The position numbers and the translations under genes were made by a program. A stretch of DNA of 64,000 nt from assembly GCA_031841125.1 (NCBI GenBank), contig CM063106.1, forward strand, positions 45,063,806 through 45,127,805, given 5' to 3'. Under the pieces are notes generated by a model. That model worked only from the letters and a program-made list of their open reading frames with translations. It was not told the origin of the DNA and ran no database searches. Numbering within the stretch: position 1 is the first letter of the stretch; the number at the start of each line of letters is the position of its first letter. Shown in pieces: positions 24,601 through 37,016 of this stretch. Origin of the DNA: Acanthococcus lagerstroemiae. Its lineage: Eukaryota > Arthropoda > Insecta > Hemiptera > Eriococcidae.

Positions 24601-24722
24601 GCATTTTGAGCTCGTTTTGGAAATTTCAGATTTTCAATTCCCTAATAGTTTCTGAAGGGAGACAGTTACCGCCACCAAATTTTGACATAGTGTGAAGAAG
24701 TTCAATGTAAAATAATTCCAAG
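24601..24722 (+). repeat. Interspersed repeat, copy 1
   Basis: GCATTTTGAGCTCGTTTTGG, TTTCTGAAGGGAGAC and GTGAAGAAGTTC are shared with 26063-26184 in the same orientation. A second shared block lies about 0.75-0.8 kb further right (25482 and 26320), so both copies may be parts of one element family. The 3' end with CAAACA words and TATATAGTAG suggests a non-LTR tail. Confidence 0.65.
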
Positions 24723-26062
24723 AGTTCCAATTGAAAACAAAGTTAGAGGGCCGTGGGGGGGGGGGATATTGTGGGTTTCCTCTGTGGCGTGGAAACACGC
24801 GATTACATGTCAAAATTTAACCGCACGGAGCTCCGCAGGCAATTTAGTATATCCTCTCCTCTTCCCGTTACCGCGAACTCCTTTCCCATCTTCCCTCTCT
24901 ATCCTTCCAACGATTCCCTGCGATCCACATCTGTGATCTTCCCCTACCTGAAAACGCTTGCAGTTTTCCTCCCTCTACCCTTCCCGCACTGACGGCATCG
25001 GCTGCTAATGCGACTGATAATTGGGTGGTCACTTCACTTTTTCTTTTTTAATGTCTTATGAACTCCACTTTTTTCTTATACCCTTTGTAACCAGCTGCGG
25101 ATTTAGAAGCTGAGCCGCTATCGGCACTCAACGAAATGTCCCCCTCACTCCTCCACTCCATATTCTGCTAATGAGCTACAGGTCAAAATTTGATAATTAT
25201 TTCCCAGTTGTGTTTTCTGCAACTTCTACAATATTATCCTTTTTTCTGTCTGTCCCTTCTTCTTTTTCTCCTTTTCCAAATTTCCTTCCTTTTCCCCATT
25301 GTTTTCGTACTAAGATTTGGCGTCCCTCGAAGTCTGCCACCCTAGGCACTGGCCTAATGTGCCTGTCGGGAAATCAGTCGCTAGAACTGATACTACATAA
25401 TATAGAAGTTGCGTTGGTAGGTATTTAGATCTTTCGAGAGGAGGGGGTCCGGACCACCACTCACCCACCCCATCAGCATTCACCCTCAGCTCTTATGGTT
25501 CACCCGCTAACCCCGAACAAACACCCACACCCATCCACAGACAAACTAACACTTTTACACATATTTAGTGAAGAGAGGTTTTAATCATGAGACATGCCCA
25601 GGACACATTTTTATGTGCAGTTTTGTCTGATGGTTTCTGTAACACACACATAAAAAAAAAGAAGGAATAGTCGCATCTACCTATTATACATGGGTACCAG
25701 AATGCCCTTTGTTGTTCCTGTTCTCTTTCTTTTTGTATGTTCATGCGCGCGTGTGTGTGCGTGTGTTAGTAAAGGAATCACCGTGTAGCCACCAGCCGGT
25801 TCTTCATTGCCTTCAATTGGAGGGCTCTGATCTATTTGCAGTTTACTGCTTCATATTTGTGTTATTCAGAGGAAAATGTTGATGTTTTCAAAAGTTCAAT
25901 CGAATAATTAGAAGGAATGCTGAACAGTGTTTTCAAAATCTGAAATTTTAGGGCTTCTGGAGGTGATATGTGGTTGAAAATGGGCCGTGTGGTACATAAA
26001 TGGGTACGAAACAATATCCAAATATTATGGTTGTTTTAAATTAGATGTACGCGCAATAATGA

Positions 26063-26410
26063 AGCATTTTGAGCTTGTTTTGGAAATTTCAGATCTACAA
26101 ACCCCTAATAATTTCTGAAGGGAGACTGTTACAGTCACCAAATTTTAACATAATGTGAAGAAGTTCGATGTAAAACAATTCCGGAAAGTTCACGTTGAAA
26201 AAAAAATTAGGGGCCCACAGAGAGCAAAAATTTGTGGCCCCCTCCTAATTAGGGTACCAAAACTTTTTATAGCCTAAAACCTATTCCGGGTTCATACGAA
26301 CACATCCAGAAAGTACGAACCCCCCAGCTCTTATGGTTCAGCCGCCAACCTCGAACACACAAACAACCAAACAAACAAACAGACAAACACTTTCATTTTT
26401 ATATAGTAGA
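26063..26410 (+). repeat. Interspersed repeat, copy 2, with CAAA-rich tail
   Basis: It repeats 24601-24722, then after a variable middle repeats 25482-25570 (CAGCTCTTATGGTTCA, then ACAAACAAACAGACAAACAC), ending TTTTTATATAGTAGA. The ending resembles 3' ends of RTE-like LINEs; that assignment is inference. Confidence 0.55.
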
Positions 26411-26435
26411 ATACTGCTATTATCGTTTGTGATTG

Positions 26436-26460
26436 TTTTTTTTTTTTTTTTTTTTTTTTT
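26436..26460. repeat. Poly-T tract, 25 bp
   Basis: Uninterrupted T run just right of the CAAA-rich repeat tail; could be a poly-A tail of a minus-strand retroposon or simple slippage. Confidence 0.95.
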
Positions 26461-26862
26461 CTTCTACAAATAAGGAAGTATTACAGAAGAAAAATCTATT
26501 TTTTTTGGGGGGGGGGGGCTATGATCTCTGGATTTTTATAAAGTTACCCTTAACTTTGGGCTTAAGTGAGTTGGCTAATGTGAGGTTGGTTTAAGTGAGT
26601 TCAATACTATCGCCCTCCAATTTCGAGAGATATAGAGTAGAAAGGAGCCTAATTGCGATCCCACTGATAACAAAAAGACCAAAGTAGATATGTGTGAGTG
26701 CCTAAAGTAAGCAAAGTGCAAAGTTCAAAACGGTTTGAGAACCTTTTTTCCATTTTTTGGTAGGAATGGAAGGTGGAAACTAGAAAAGGAAGGGAGTAAT
26801 TTTATTTATTTATTTATTTATCTAATCTGGGTTAGCGGCCGACCGACGTCTGATTAACCCGC

Positions 26863-27100
26863 TTAGTTTTGGGCATTGTTCTGCATTACTCTTTTCCATC
26901 TTGTTCTATTTTGGGCCATCCCTGTCCCCATCCATCCTGTACCGACTCTCTCGACTAGCTCATCACGCCACCTGATTGGCTGGTGCGTCCCCTTTTTCTT
27001 TTGATAACCTGTAACCCCATTTCCAGGCCCCCTCTCTGGCCATGTGACCTGTAATTGATTTTTGATTATGTATCCAATATCCACCTGCTTAACGATTTAT
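26863..27100 (-). pseudogene. LINE ORF2 C-terminal fragment
   Basis: The minus frame contains PIRWRDELVERVGTGWM and MAQNRTRWKRVM, the arginine/tryptophan-rich tail that follows RT in this class of LINEs. A frameshift upstream hides the HMARE-type motif. No RT core is attached. Confidence 0.75.
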
Positions 27101-27639
27101 TCTTTTTAACACAACGATGAATTCAATATGATTTTGGAAATAAATGATCAGATTTCCTATAGGGGAGTAGCGTTCCAAAATAGGATTCTCCGGGGTCTAT
27201 TGAAGAAATGTTGTATGCCAATCAAAAGCAACCAAATATTACGCATAATATATGTATATCTGCGGGTTTCAAACAGGCTGAAGCCATTTTTGACGTTACG
27301 TTTGATACTCTCCCGCCTACTGTGGTCCATAGAAAGGGGAGAAGGGATCGAAATCTACAAACTAGTATTAGTAGTTTCTAGTATAGCGATACTTGAGTTT
27401 TCTAAGTCGTTGGGTTCATTTTTGGAGCCATTTCAGCCGTAAACCGCGCAAGACCAATGGAATCAGGGGCTGAGTGAGACCAGACAGATCACTGGGGAAA
27501 TCAGTTTTGCAAGTCATCATTGTAACAATCACAGGCCAGTACTCCCTCCCAATCCTTCTTCATCAGAGAAAGTTGAAAAAATAATATTCTTCATCGTGAT
27601 TGTCTTTTCTCATTTTTCCTTTTCTTTAGCCCCTTCCGG

Positions 27640-28316
27640 TCCAGACTGACAAGCTCGAAATAAGTGAAGTCCCGGAGTATACCTACCTTAGCCAGCTGAT
27701 GTCGACAGAAAATAATATGAATACAGAAATAGGTGTGAGTATTGCGAATGGTTGGAAAGTCTTTCGGGCTCAAAAACATTGTAATCAAGAGTAAAATAAA
27801 GATATCCACTAAGGTAAGGGTGCTCCAGAGCTATGTGATCCCGGTTCTCACGGACGGGTCACAGACCTGGGCCATAACGAAGAGAAACATCACACAGGAA
27901 CGTACCGATGGGGGGGACAACTTTACCCCCCCCCCGGTAGGAATTCTTCAACCATTTCAGTTAGCCGGCAAGTCAAACGATTTTTTTGCCTTTGATACTT
28001 GGGACTTGGGTTGAGAAGTTATTACGATCCAACAAGTTGAAAGCTTTTCTTTTTTTTGCTTTGATATTTGGGAATTTGAATTGAGTCGGTGGGAAAATTC
28101 CAACAGTCGAAAAGTCGAAAAATATTTTTTTTTTGCTTTGATACTTGGGAATTTTAAGCTGAGTCAGTTGGACTTTCACAGTTCCCCCCCCCCCAGGAAA
28201 AACTCTTCGGTACGTCTCTGACATCACAAGATTAAAAACAACACAATACTCCATGCTACGTAGTATCTTGGGTATCTCTCTTAAGAGACAAGCTGAGGAA
28301 AGAAAAAATTATAAAG
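27640..28316 (+). pseudogene. LINE ORF2 C-terminal region, split by a hAT MITE
   Basis: EVPEYTYLSQLMSTENN and IANGWKVF precede a frameshift, then LQSYVIPVLTDGSQTWAITK runs up to the MITE at 27895. After the 8-bp duplication the frame resumes with TTQYSMLRSILGISLKRQAE and a stop. The set is typical of the end of LINE RT. Frameshift and insertion make it dead. Confidence 0.85.
27895..28220 (-). mobile_element. hAT MITE, CAGGGACGTACCGA family, inserted in a LINE
   Basis: Ends CAGGAACGTACCGA and TTCGGTACGTCTCTG, flanked by perfect ACATCACA (27887-27894 and 28221-28228). The flanking DNA is one non-LTR retrotransposon reading frame that resumes right after the second duplication, which defines the insertion exactly. 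Confidence 0.96.
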
Positions 28317-28857
28317 AAAACTAGTCAGTTCCAATTTCCTCAAATATGTACTTGAGTTCTTTTTCAAAAATGTTGATATTTCAGTCCCCAGCAGTTATCT
28401 CACAGGTTATTAACGATACGGGCTTTTTTTTTTCGTTAATAGATATGACTGAATTCTACTTTTTCCACATTTCAGAAGAAAATTTGATCCACTTTTAATG
28501 GGTCAAAATTGGATGTCCGTCGACATGGCTGTTCCTCTAAGAATTTTTATTATTATTATTATTATTTTCAATTTGCAAGCTATACTATATTAGAACAAAC
28601 TGGCAAAATAATACTACTCTAGATAAATGAATGAATGAGTTGGTAACGTGGAAATTGCGTCTTCACGGCTGAGAGTCAGTGTTGCCAACATGGAAAATGG
28701 TCCCTTGATTTTTTATCTTTCGGCATGGCTCTTTTTCAACCAATCACAACGCAGGAATTTCAATATTTTTTCGTCGCAATTAATGGTCAAACTGAATATT
28801 TCTACGAGTATAAGAGCAATACGGTTCGCATATCAAATCTAAGTTTTTTGTGACGAG

Positions 28858-29062
28858 CAGGCGCGGATACAGACGATCATTTTGGGGGAGGGAAATGGCA
28901 GAAGAAAAAGTGCGCACAGTTTGCTGCCCCATTTCTATAGATGTTCCCCTCCCCCACAGATTTTCCTCTTCTCCACGGATTTTCCCCTTCCTCCACGGAT
29001 TTCTCGTTTTTTTTTTAAGGTTTTACGGAGGACACCCCCCCCCCCCGGTGGATCTGTGCCTA
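28858..29062. mobile_element. hAT-like MITE (CAGGCGCGGATACA ends)
   Basis: CAGGCGCGGATACAGA at the left and GGTGGATCTGTGCCTA at the right are imperfect inverses; GACGAG lies next to each end. Pyrimidine-rich body with a 12-C run at 29035-29046. The last base of the right end appears mutated. Confidence 0.65.
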
Positions 29063-29786
29063 GACGAGACTTGTGCATTCGCGTATTATTGTCTAAAATT
29101 AAGAATTAAGAAAAAAGTGTCTTTCGGCATGGTCATATTTATGCAACGATAAGCGTTCATCACCCAAAAATAATTACATTTATTTAATTGGTTAGTATGC
29201 CTACACTCCATATAATTTTTTGTTTTGGAATCTACTAATCGACTGCAGAACACTTTTTGCTCGCTATTGTCTTTCGGTGTGGACTTTTTCATGTGCATTC
29301 ATCATTTTGGTTGCTATGCCAACACTATTAAAACTTGAGTTCAGCAACCAACGAAACCAGTAAAACGTTATCCATATTGTATTTACTGATACCCTTAAAG
29401 CCCTTTCCAACTCCAAAATGGCATTCAACTTTTGATTTTTCGATAAGTGACCCCGAGGTTTGGTTTATGTATTGAAAACAAAAAGTTCTGCAGTGTTTGA
29501 GCAAAATCAGCAAAGTGATATCCATGCCGAAAGGGGGTTGAAGTTCTATCGCAATTAATATTGATTTTGAAAATCTTAAATTCGCACGCAACTGAAGTCT
29601 TCCCACTCGAGCATAATGTTTTCCTTATTGGGGTTTCAAAGGTCACTGAATCTATTTATGAGGCCTTTTCTCCCACTCCCTCGACTCATCATGTGCGATG
29701 GACCGCTAATTTTCAATTATCCTACTTTTAAAGTTCTTCGCGTTCAAAATAGCTGATTATTATTACACAGCCTTAGGCCTTAGATT

Positions 29787-30175
29787 GTACGTAATCATGA
29801 CAACTCGCCCAACTCGCAGGCATAGTCCTCTCCTACCTTTTCCCATGAAACTCTATTCTTTGCCATTCTTCCCCACGTTGTCCCAACTCTCCTGCCAATT
29901 TCGTCCCGCCACCTGGTTGCTCGTCTTCCTTTTTTCCTCGTGCTTCTGTACGGAGTCCAGTCAGTCACCAGTCTTTTACGCCATTTGTCGTGTGTTCCCT
30001 GGCTGAGTGTCCTGCGTATCTTAATTTTAGTTTTTTGACTTTATACAATGTGATCGTTTCCACTTTGGTCATTCTGTATAACTTTGTGTTTTTGACTTTG
30101 TCTCTAGATCTGATGTTGAGGATGCTTCTTACATTTTGTTTTGAGTCATTTGTAATCTGTTTAATTGGGATTTAG
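29787..30175 (-). pseudogene. LINE ORF2 C-terminal fragment
   Basis: The minus strand reads VRSILNIRSRDKVKNTK, LKLRYAGHSARE, RRATRWRDEIGRRVGTTW, then MAKNRVSWEKVGEDYA. These are the same motifs as 26863-27100 and 42894-43615. Several frame changes are needed. Confidence 0.82.
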
Positions 30176-31846
30176 TCAGGCCCCGAGTATGAATCAACAT
30201 TGAAGAGAAAACAATTATTTGTCCAAAAACATGTCCAAATTTGGAGGTGTACACTTTCCAAAATAAATTTAACGTGAAAATATTCTTCAGACTACCCTCA
30301 TGAACTTAGAATGGTTGAAAACGAATTTCGTACAAATTCCAGTTTTTATAAGAATTTCAAAGTTGAAGTAGGCCTCGTGCATTGGCCAAAAATGCTTCAT
30401 AGTTTTACGTAGCTATCTTAAATTAAGATATTAGACAAGTGAGTGTTTTAATCTACAGTCCAGAGATGCACTCTAAAAACAAAACTACCAAAAAAAATTT
30501 GTTACTGTGGGTCCATGGTAAAAGTAATTTTATTTTGGTAGCGTGATTCTAATTTGATAGTTTATTGTTCTTCCCATCAAAAAATGACGGTTTTATTGAA
30601 AATATAGACCTACGTCAATTTGTTCTTGAAATTCAGTACTGTAAGATTTATATTAAACCGGTTGAGCGTGTACAGAAACCGAGTATATATCCATTACTCA
30701 TTTACGAGGTATATGTATACAGAATAATACTTAATCTTGTGTTATATAAACTGGTCGGTCACTGGGGAGTAGGTATTGCTTTCCTATTAACTGGTCTGCT
30801 TCATTTGACCCTATTTGGAATAAATATTGTCGACTTCAATTATTATTCGTTTTGAAGTGACCACCGTTAGTATACTATTTATCGATCTCGATTGTTCATA
30901 AATTGAGGGTCGTGGTTGCAAATGACGTGTTTCACATAATTGTGCAGTGTATCGCCAATTTACTAGAATATTGAAAGAGGACGGCGCGAATATTAGGCTT
31001 TCGTTGACAATTTTAGCTGCTTTGTCGAGATATAGTAAAATTGTGCAACGATAGAATTACAGAATGAAAAAGCGTCTCCGATCGAACAAATATTCGAGAA
31101 TTCGACTCCGTCTTGATAGGTACCTCAAAACACGAATTTCGTTACTCTCTTTTAAAAAACAAATAAAAATAGATAAGGATATTCTCTGTACATCGATATC
31201 AAGAAGGTAATAGGAACGTGCTCATTATAGAAGGAAACAGGCGAAAGATTCCCCAACAAGCCTTTGTACGTTGGAAAAATTACCTCAGCGAAGAAAATGT
31301 TGAAAATTCGAAACGCCAGTGAAAAAATTTCAAGAACGAAAGCTTCTACTTTTTTCTTAATTATTTCGGGCATTTCAACGGTTTCTTTGCAAACTCGGCT
31401 CCTCAGTTGACGAAATTATTATTTCGAGCCAGAAAAATTCCTCTTCCCAGTAAAATTATGAAAATTCCAACGACGCTGTTCCTTGGACAGGAGTGAACAT
31501 GTTAAACCATGGTTAGCTTATACGAAGAATGATTTGCGAACAAAGGAGCAACACCGACGAATGAAACTAACCGCAAAAATGTACCCTTTTTCTGGCATAG
31601 GGGGAAGGCACTCAAATTTTAGACTTGGGTGTAATTCCGCGTGAGGTAAAATTTCCGTGATATTGTTCCAATGTTCCTATTATTGGTAGCACATTTTATT
31701 TTATAAATATCGATAACTGGCAATACTTCAGCGTTATCTACGAAAACTGTGATGATTTGGCGAAGTATGGGAGGTAAATTGAAAAAAAAAAAGTTGTGTT
31801 TTTCAACAAAAAAAAATGTCCCGGAGTTTTCGTATTATGAAGAAAA
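30176..31846. other. Intergenic DNA
   Basis: The 96-codon plus frame at 30565-30855 has a hydrophobic C-terminal half but no recognisable family. Nothing else stands out. Confidence 0.45.
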
Positions 31847-32636
31847 CAGGCCCGTAGCCAGGATTCTTTTAGAAGAGGAGGCTTCCTAGGGGCTCGTCAA
31901 GGACATCCAACGTATGCATTTTTCCAACAAGACAAGAGAGGGATAGGGGTCCGTGCCCATTAATTCAGTTGCAAAAAGAACTGCCTTTCGAATTTCGTGT
32001 CACTTTCTCGATCGATGTTTGATAGATTTTCAACGATCTCAAAAGAAAGCCAAGATGCGTTCTTCAGTGGTAATATTTTCGAAGAAAAAGCCGTTCGAGT
32101 GAAAAAGTATCCGAAAAGCGGTAGGTAGTATTAGTCGACCTAAGTACTCTTTGAAGACATGATATTTATTTTTCGTGAATGTTGACTTCCTTATTGTCTA
32201 TTTCTCATGAATATTGACTTACTTATGTCTATTTTTCATAATAATATTGACTTCAGAGCATGTATGTATATTTATCCTTTTTCGGCCTTCGTTTTCTATT
32301 GAAAAAGAAGTAGAAAAAGTCGTCCAAGAAAAAAAGGCCTATAACTTTCGTCACACCCTTCTTAATCCATATCTCCGCCTACATTTGACCTCAGCTCTTC
32401 ATACTTCAGGATTGCATAATGAGACTTCCAACTTCATAACATAATATCAATTATTACCTAAATCATCATTACTAGTTATAAGCTCTCAAACTTTCAAACG
32501 CTTGTTTCTCAAAACGTCATTTTCGTACTTAGGCCCTTTATCAACGGACGCATTCCGTTGGAAAAATTATCGGAAGGGGGGTCTCAGATTGGTCAGGGGG
32601 GGGGCTCTGCTTCTTAGCCTCCTAATTACGGGCCTG
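31847..32636. mobile_element. hAT-like non-autonomous element (CAGGCCCGTAGCC ends)
   Basis: CAGGCCCGTAGCCAGGATTC at the left and AGCCTCCTAATTACGGGCCTG at the right. The flanks (GAAGAAAA and ATGAAAAA) are similar but not an exact duplication. A short direct repeat around ATATTGACTT (32175-32260) is internal. 790 bp without transposase. Confidence 0.7.
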
Positions 32637-34739
32637 ATGAAAAATGTGAGAAAGTCCGTGGATGCATCTTTCAAAAGGAAACATGCCTCGACGAGTAATT
32701 AACTAAATCAATTGCCGTACATTTATCGTGTGCCTGGAAATTGAGACACTTTTACAACATATTCAAAAACGTAGTTTGGGGGGAAACTATACGCTCTGTT
32801 ATGTGGGGCAATGTTTTTAACGACATAATGTTTACCACGAGTATTTTTGCATTACGCGATGGTAAAAATGACGGTCGATACAATGTAATCTGAGCTCCAG
32901 ATGGACTCATTAGTTGTACACGGACTATAGTAGTAGGCTTCTATGTTTGCTATGTGTGCCATCAAAAGCAGCTACAGATCTTAAAAGATTAGATATTTCA
33001 TAAAATAAACCGAATTCATTCGGTTTTCGTTCCATTTTCATTTTATAAGTCCTAGATTAGATATTTTGCGAAATATACCTAGTTTATTTGATTTTTATTC
33101 AATTAAGGACATTGCCCTAAATACTATAGGAATTTTATCCCATCCCATACATGGAGTGAAATTCCTGTTTGGAAGAGGTCACTTCTGGCGTATACATCTC
33201 TTTGAAATCGCGGTGGATTAATATAGAAAGATGTTAATTTTGTTGGGGAAGGATAACACTAACAGAAATACAGTTTATGTCGCTAAAATTGCCCTAATCT
33301 TGACACAGGAATTCGAGAAGTATGAGAAGTGCGGATACTCGCTACAACTCAAATTCGCCTACTTTCACAATTTTGGCATCGCCATTTGAAAGTACTTACA
33401 TAAAATCGAAACTAATTGCTGGTTCTGGAAAGTAACTCTAGAAATAAGCTAATTTAATTTTGTTAGCTGAACTCTCTTCTTCAGTGTACCAGGTGGAATC
33501 TAATTAAACGTAGGAAAATCTTATTTCTAGGGGAGGAAACTCCTTGAAATTACGTTTTATGTTCGATCCGAAATAAAAAACTTCTTATCAATTTCAAAGA
33601 GGTAAGAGCGGGATGGGGGCGAAGCTGGTAAACAATGTATTCTTATTGTACAACTGAACAGTGTTGAGACAGAGTTCAGCTATATCCTTTTCCTCTATAA
33701 AAACCTAACAATCTATATATCTTCTATTCTTCTATGATGTATTATATAGAACAAAGTCAGGTTAGCTACACCATCCATAACTCAAGAACGGCAGGACCAA
33801 TTTTTATGATCTTTGATTTGTTGGATTTGTCTCCGCCAAGAAAAACAGAATAACTATTGAAACATCGGAAAAATTTTACGAAAAAAATATTATATATTAA
33901 GAAAATTTATTTTCTCATACATTTTGTATATGGAACAAATTTTTTCAGTTTTAAGGAAATCTTATTTTCGCCTATAAAATTTCCAATTTGGTGCCCAAGT
34001 TTACCTACCCATCCTAAAAAAACATGTATCCACCCGCTGTTAAGTACGTATCTGCATGAAAGTCATTTGGGTACTTAAGAGTTTGGAGTATCTTCAAGAT
34101 CCTATTGCTACCATTCAGAAAGAAAGATCGAAGGTAGGTGTCGAGACGTATGTTTAGTAAGATCCAATTGAGAACTATAGATTTAGCGAAAATATCAACA
34201 TAATTCGAATATGGACCCACTCTCTCTAGAGCAAGAGAGAAAGAGACAAAACGATGGGTATAACCAGCAAATATGCTCATATGCGGAGTTCCCCCCCCCC
34301 CCACAAAAGCGCCTTTTCCCCTGTGTTCAAGTAATGTAGATTAGTGGCAAAAGAGTTGTATAACGTGTACTGCATACATTCAATTCCCTTCCTCATCTGC
34401 CCAAAAAAGAAGAAAAATCTGTGGGGGAGGGGCAGCAAGAAAATTTCCGCACGCTTTTCCTTTTGCTATTTTTCTCCCCAAAATGGTCGTCTGAATCCAG
34501 GTCTGCATTCACACATGATACAGTTTCGCAAATCTGCACATTTTTAAACATACCTTTCTAAAATAATGTGTAGCCGGACCCAAGTCTGAAAACCAAATGT
34601 GAAGGAAATTGTGCATCAAATAATTCGTTTGATTAGTAATGTGGTCCAGGAGAATATTTTCGTAAGTAAAAGTCAGATGATGCAATTCTGTATAGTTAGT
34701 TACGGAGAAGCCCTGCTAAAATAGGTTTGCGAAACCCTG
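32637..34739. other. Intergenic DNA
   Basis: AT-rich; a 12-C run at 34291-34302. No gene or repeat structure recognised. Confidence 0.5.
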
Positions 34740-35900
34740 GAGTTTGTAAAGTCATCGCTACGGCCGGCCAACGGCTATTGTGTCGTGCATCCGGTTGTAT
34801 AGTGATCAAGGTAGTTGACTCGGTGACATTAGTAGGTAGGTAGGGAGGTTTGAAACTGCCTTTGTGTTAAGGGTAGCTGATGAGCAGAGCCCCGGTCGCG
34901 AAACACGACGGGCATTAGCTACAGGTACTGTTTAGAGCGGTGTTGTGTGAAATACACGAAATTGTGAAGATCGGAGTAGTGCAAAAGTGCGAAGTGTTTA
35001 TTGAAATAATTGTTACTGGTGAGTAATTCACTGAGTATATGTGGGTTGCTCACGGGGCACGCCGTACTGAGCTTAACCTAGTTATAGAATAGATATTGTA
35101 ATTTAGTCTAGTATTAAGTTGGCACCAGATTGGTAGAAAAGAATAGGCTAGTCATGAGAGCTGACAAGGAAAAGATGCTTGCTCGGAAATGAGGACACAT
35201 TTTCCATCGGGATCGATAGTGAGTAATTGAAGAGGCCTTAGGTGTCTTGGTGCCGTGCACAGATCGCCGGAGGAGGCAGTGCACGTCTTGTTGCCTGAAG
35301 CAGGTACCGCGGGTTGCGCGAGGCAGTACTTGCGATGCAGCGCATTGTGGCGCATGGGATAGACATGTACACAGAGCGCCGGATGAGGCAGTGTATCATG
35401 TGGTCGTGGCGCGCTGAGGCGCCTAGGGAAGGCCGTGTACACAGATCGCCGGACGAGGCAGTGTGCAACGGGTTGGCACGTGGAGTCTCGTGAGGCATGT
35501 GGCCCGGGACGTTGCCAGAGTCTAGCCGGCAGAAGGATTGTGGTTCCAATAGGGCAGGGGCCTGCCCCCGGATCGCAGACCCGAGCTAGGAGTCTGATCA
35601 ACCCTGCTTGGAGGGCGCGAGAGGGTGGTGGTTCCCTGGCAGTGATAGGAGCGCTTGGTGTGCCTGGCACAAGTGCGGTTCCAACTAGAGCGGAGGATGA
35701 GGATGAATGGAGCCAGCCTGGCGAGAGAAGGGGTGTGCAGTCTGGTGCCAAAAATAGTCCTAGGAGTCCCAGTTGGAAGAGGGTGCTCAACTGTGTTTTT
35801 CTCTTACAGGTGCTGTGTTGGTCGAATGCTGCAGTAGGATAGGAGGAGATTAGTTTAAGGATTTAGTTGATATAAGTAGCTATTGTTCTTTTTAATTAAA
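34740..35900. other. G+C-rich island with 29-bp repeats and strong splice signals
   Basis: Visibly richer in G+C than its surroundings. GTACACAGATCGCCGGA...GAGGCAGTG recurs at 35255, 35367 and 35437. A near-consensus donor (ACTG|GTGAGTAAT) lies at 35019 and a strong acceptor (TTTTTCTCTTACAG) ends at 35809; ATTAAA follows at 35895. This suggests a plus-strand transcript with a ~790-bp intron holding the repeats, possibly non-coding. The long frames here (212 codons minus, 135 plus) overlap in antisense, look like no known family, and are expected by chance in G+C-rich DNA. A degraded LTR element is an alternative. Confidence 0.4.
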
Positions 35901-36361
35901 TTTCTTTTAGTTGTCTCCAGTTGACTTGCCTTACTCGCCTCATTTACGCTTACGAGTACAGTAATAATCTAATAATTTACGGGTACTTTGATACAGAGAG
36001 CTATAGATAAGATACCAATGTTTCTCTATCGAAAACATTTAGACCAACTCACTTTCAGCAGGTCATCTAGTAGGCTTTCAAATTAATTTGTTCACGCTTT
36101 TTTTTTAAGCCTACTGCTGCAGATACTGATTTAGGAATAAAAAATAAAGGTGTGCAAGATGTCTTTGAAAAATATTGAAGTTTTTCTATACGAGTGAAGT
36201 TTCCAACATTACATAATAATATGATCGTTCGATTATCATGTAAGTCCGTATTTTCATCTGAATATTCATATGCGAGCGAAATGAGCAGTATTTTCATTTC
36301 TTAATGATGGGGGGGGGGGGGAAGGATTGAATCATTAAATCAGTTTCTGATGCAATTTTGA

Positions 36362-36893
36362 GTCTAACTCCTACTTTAATGTTGCTACAGGAGGATATGA
36401 CCTGCTAAAGTTGGTAAAATTCAATCCCATCATTAGATTTCTTGGGCCAGTTATTTCATTTTTGATATTTCGAGCGTAACCCTTACCTCTGTAGCACCAC
36501 AGGAGTCTTGACCTAAATATTAGGGTAGAATGAGAACGGGAAAATTTTTGAACCTTATCGACTTGTAATTATTTAGGACAAGATTCCCTGTGGTGTTACT
36601 GAGTCTGGGGGTTGCGCTCACAAACTTAGAGAGGTCTCAGTCTTGGGAGTTTTTTACTGTTGGAGGGGTTGGTTGTTACAGCCTATAACCCGTCATCTTT
36701 TGCTATAATCAATGCGCTAAAATACATTCTCAAATGCTTTCTTTGACATCCTCATTCCTACGCCCGTGACTGCGCTCAAAACAACATCAAAAATGAAATA
36801 AGCGACCCGGACAATGTGATTGAAGCTATTGTATGCTACCTCACTAACTTTAGCAGGCCACAGTCCCCTGTGGTAACATTAGGGTAAGGGTTA
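36362..36893. mobile_element. Nested fold-back/TIR element
   Basis: Outer ends: TTTAATGTTGCTACAGGAGG, then ACCTGCTAAAGTT, invert at 36838-36893 (AACTTTAGCAGG...CCTGTGGTAACATTA). Inner pair 36472-36520 and 36568-36620 inverts GAGCGTAACCCTTACC...CACCACAGG...CTTGACCTAAATA. Outer and inner ends share GTAACCCTTA and CCACAGG words, so they are related. Non-coding. Confidence 0.75.
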
Positions 36894-36906
36894 CAGTTAA
36901 CGCATT

Positions 36907-37016
36907 CCCCTCGGTACTGATGCGATGCCCGAAAGGGTAGTTTCCGGTGCCGGGGGTGCGGTGTCTCAGGGGTCACTTTGGCATGCGTGCATCGCCATAC
37001 GTCCCACAACACCACC
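36907..37016. mobile_element. 110-bp G+C-rich insert between 14-bp direct repeats
   Basis: ACAGTTAACGCATT occurs at 36893-36906 and again at 37017-37030. The 110 bp between are much richer in G+C than the surroundings. This is the form of a retroposed short sequence with a target duplication, but there is no poly-A and no polymerase III box that I recognise. Confidence 0.5.

Noticed and set aside
35152..35842. Long overlapping frames (212 codons minus, 135 codons plus) in the G+C-rich island
   Set aside because: They overlap in antisense, have skewed composition, no recognisable domain, and long chance ORFs are expected where stop codons are rare. The plus frame also runs across the strong splice acceptor.
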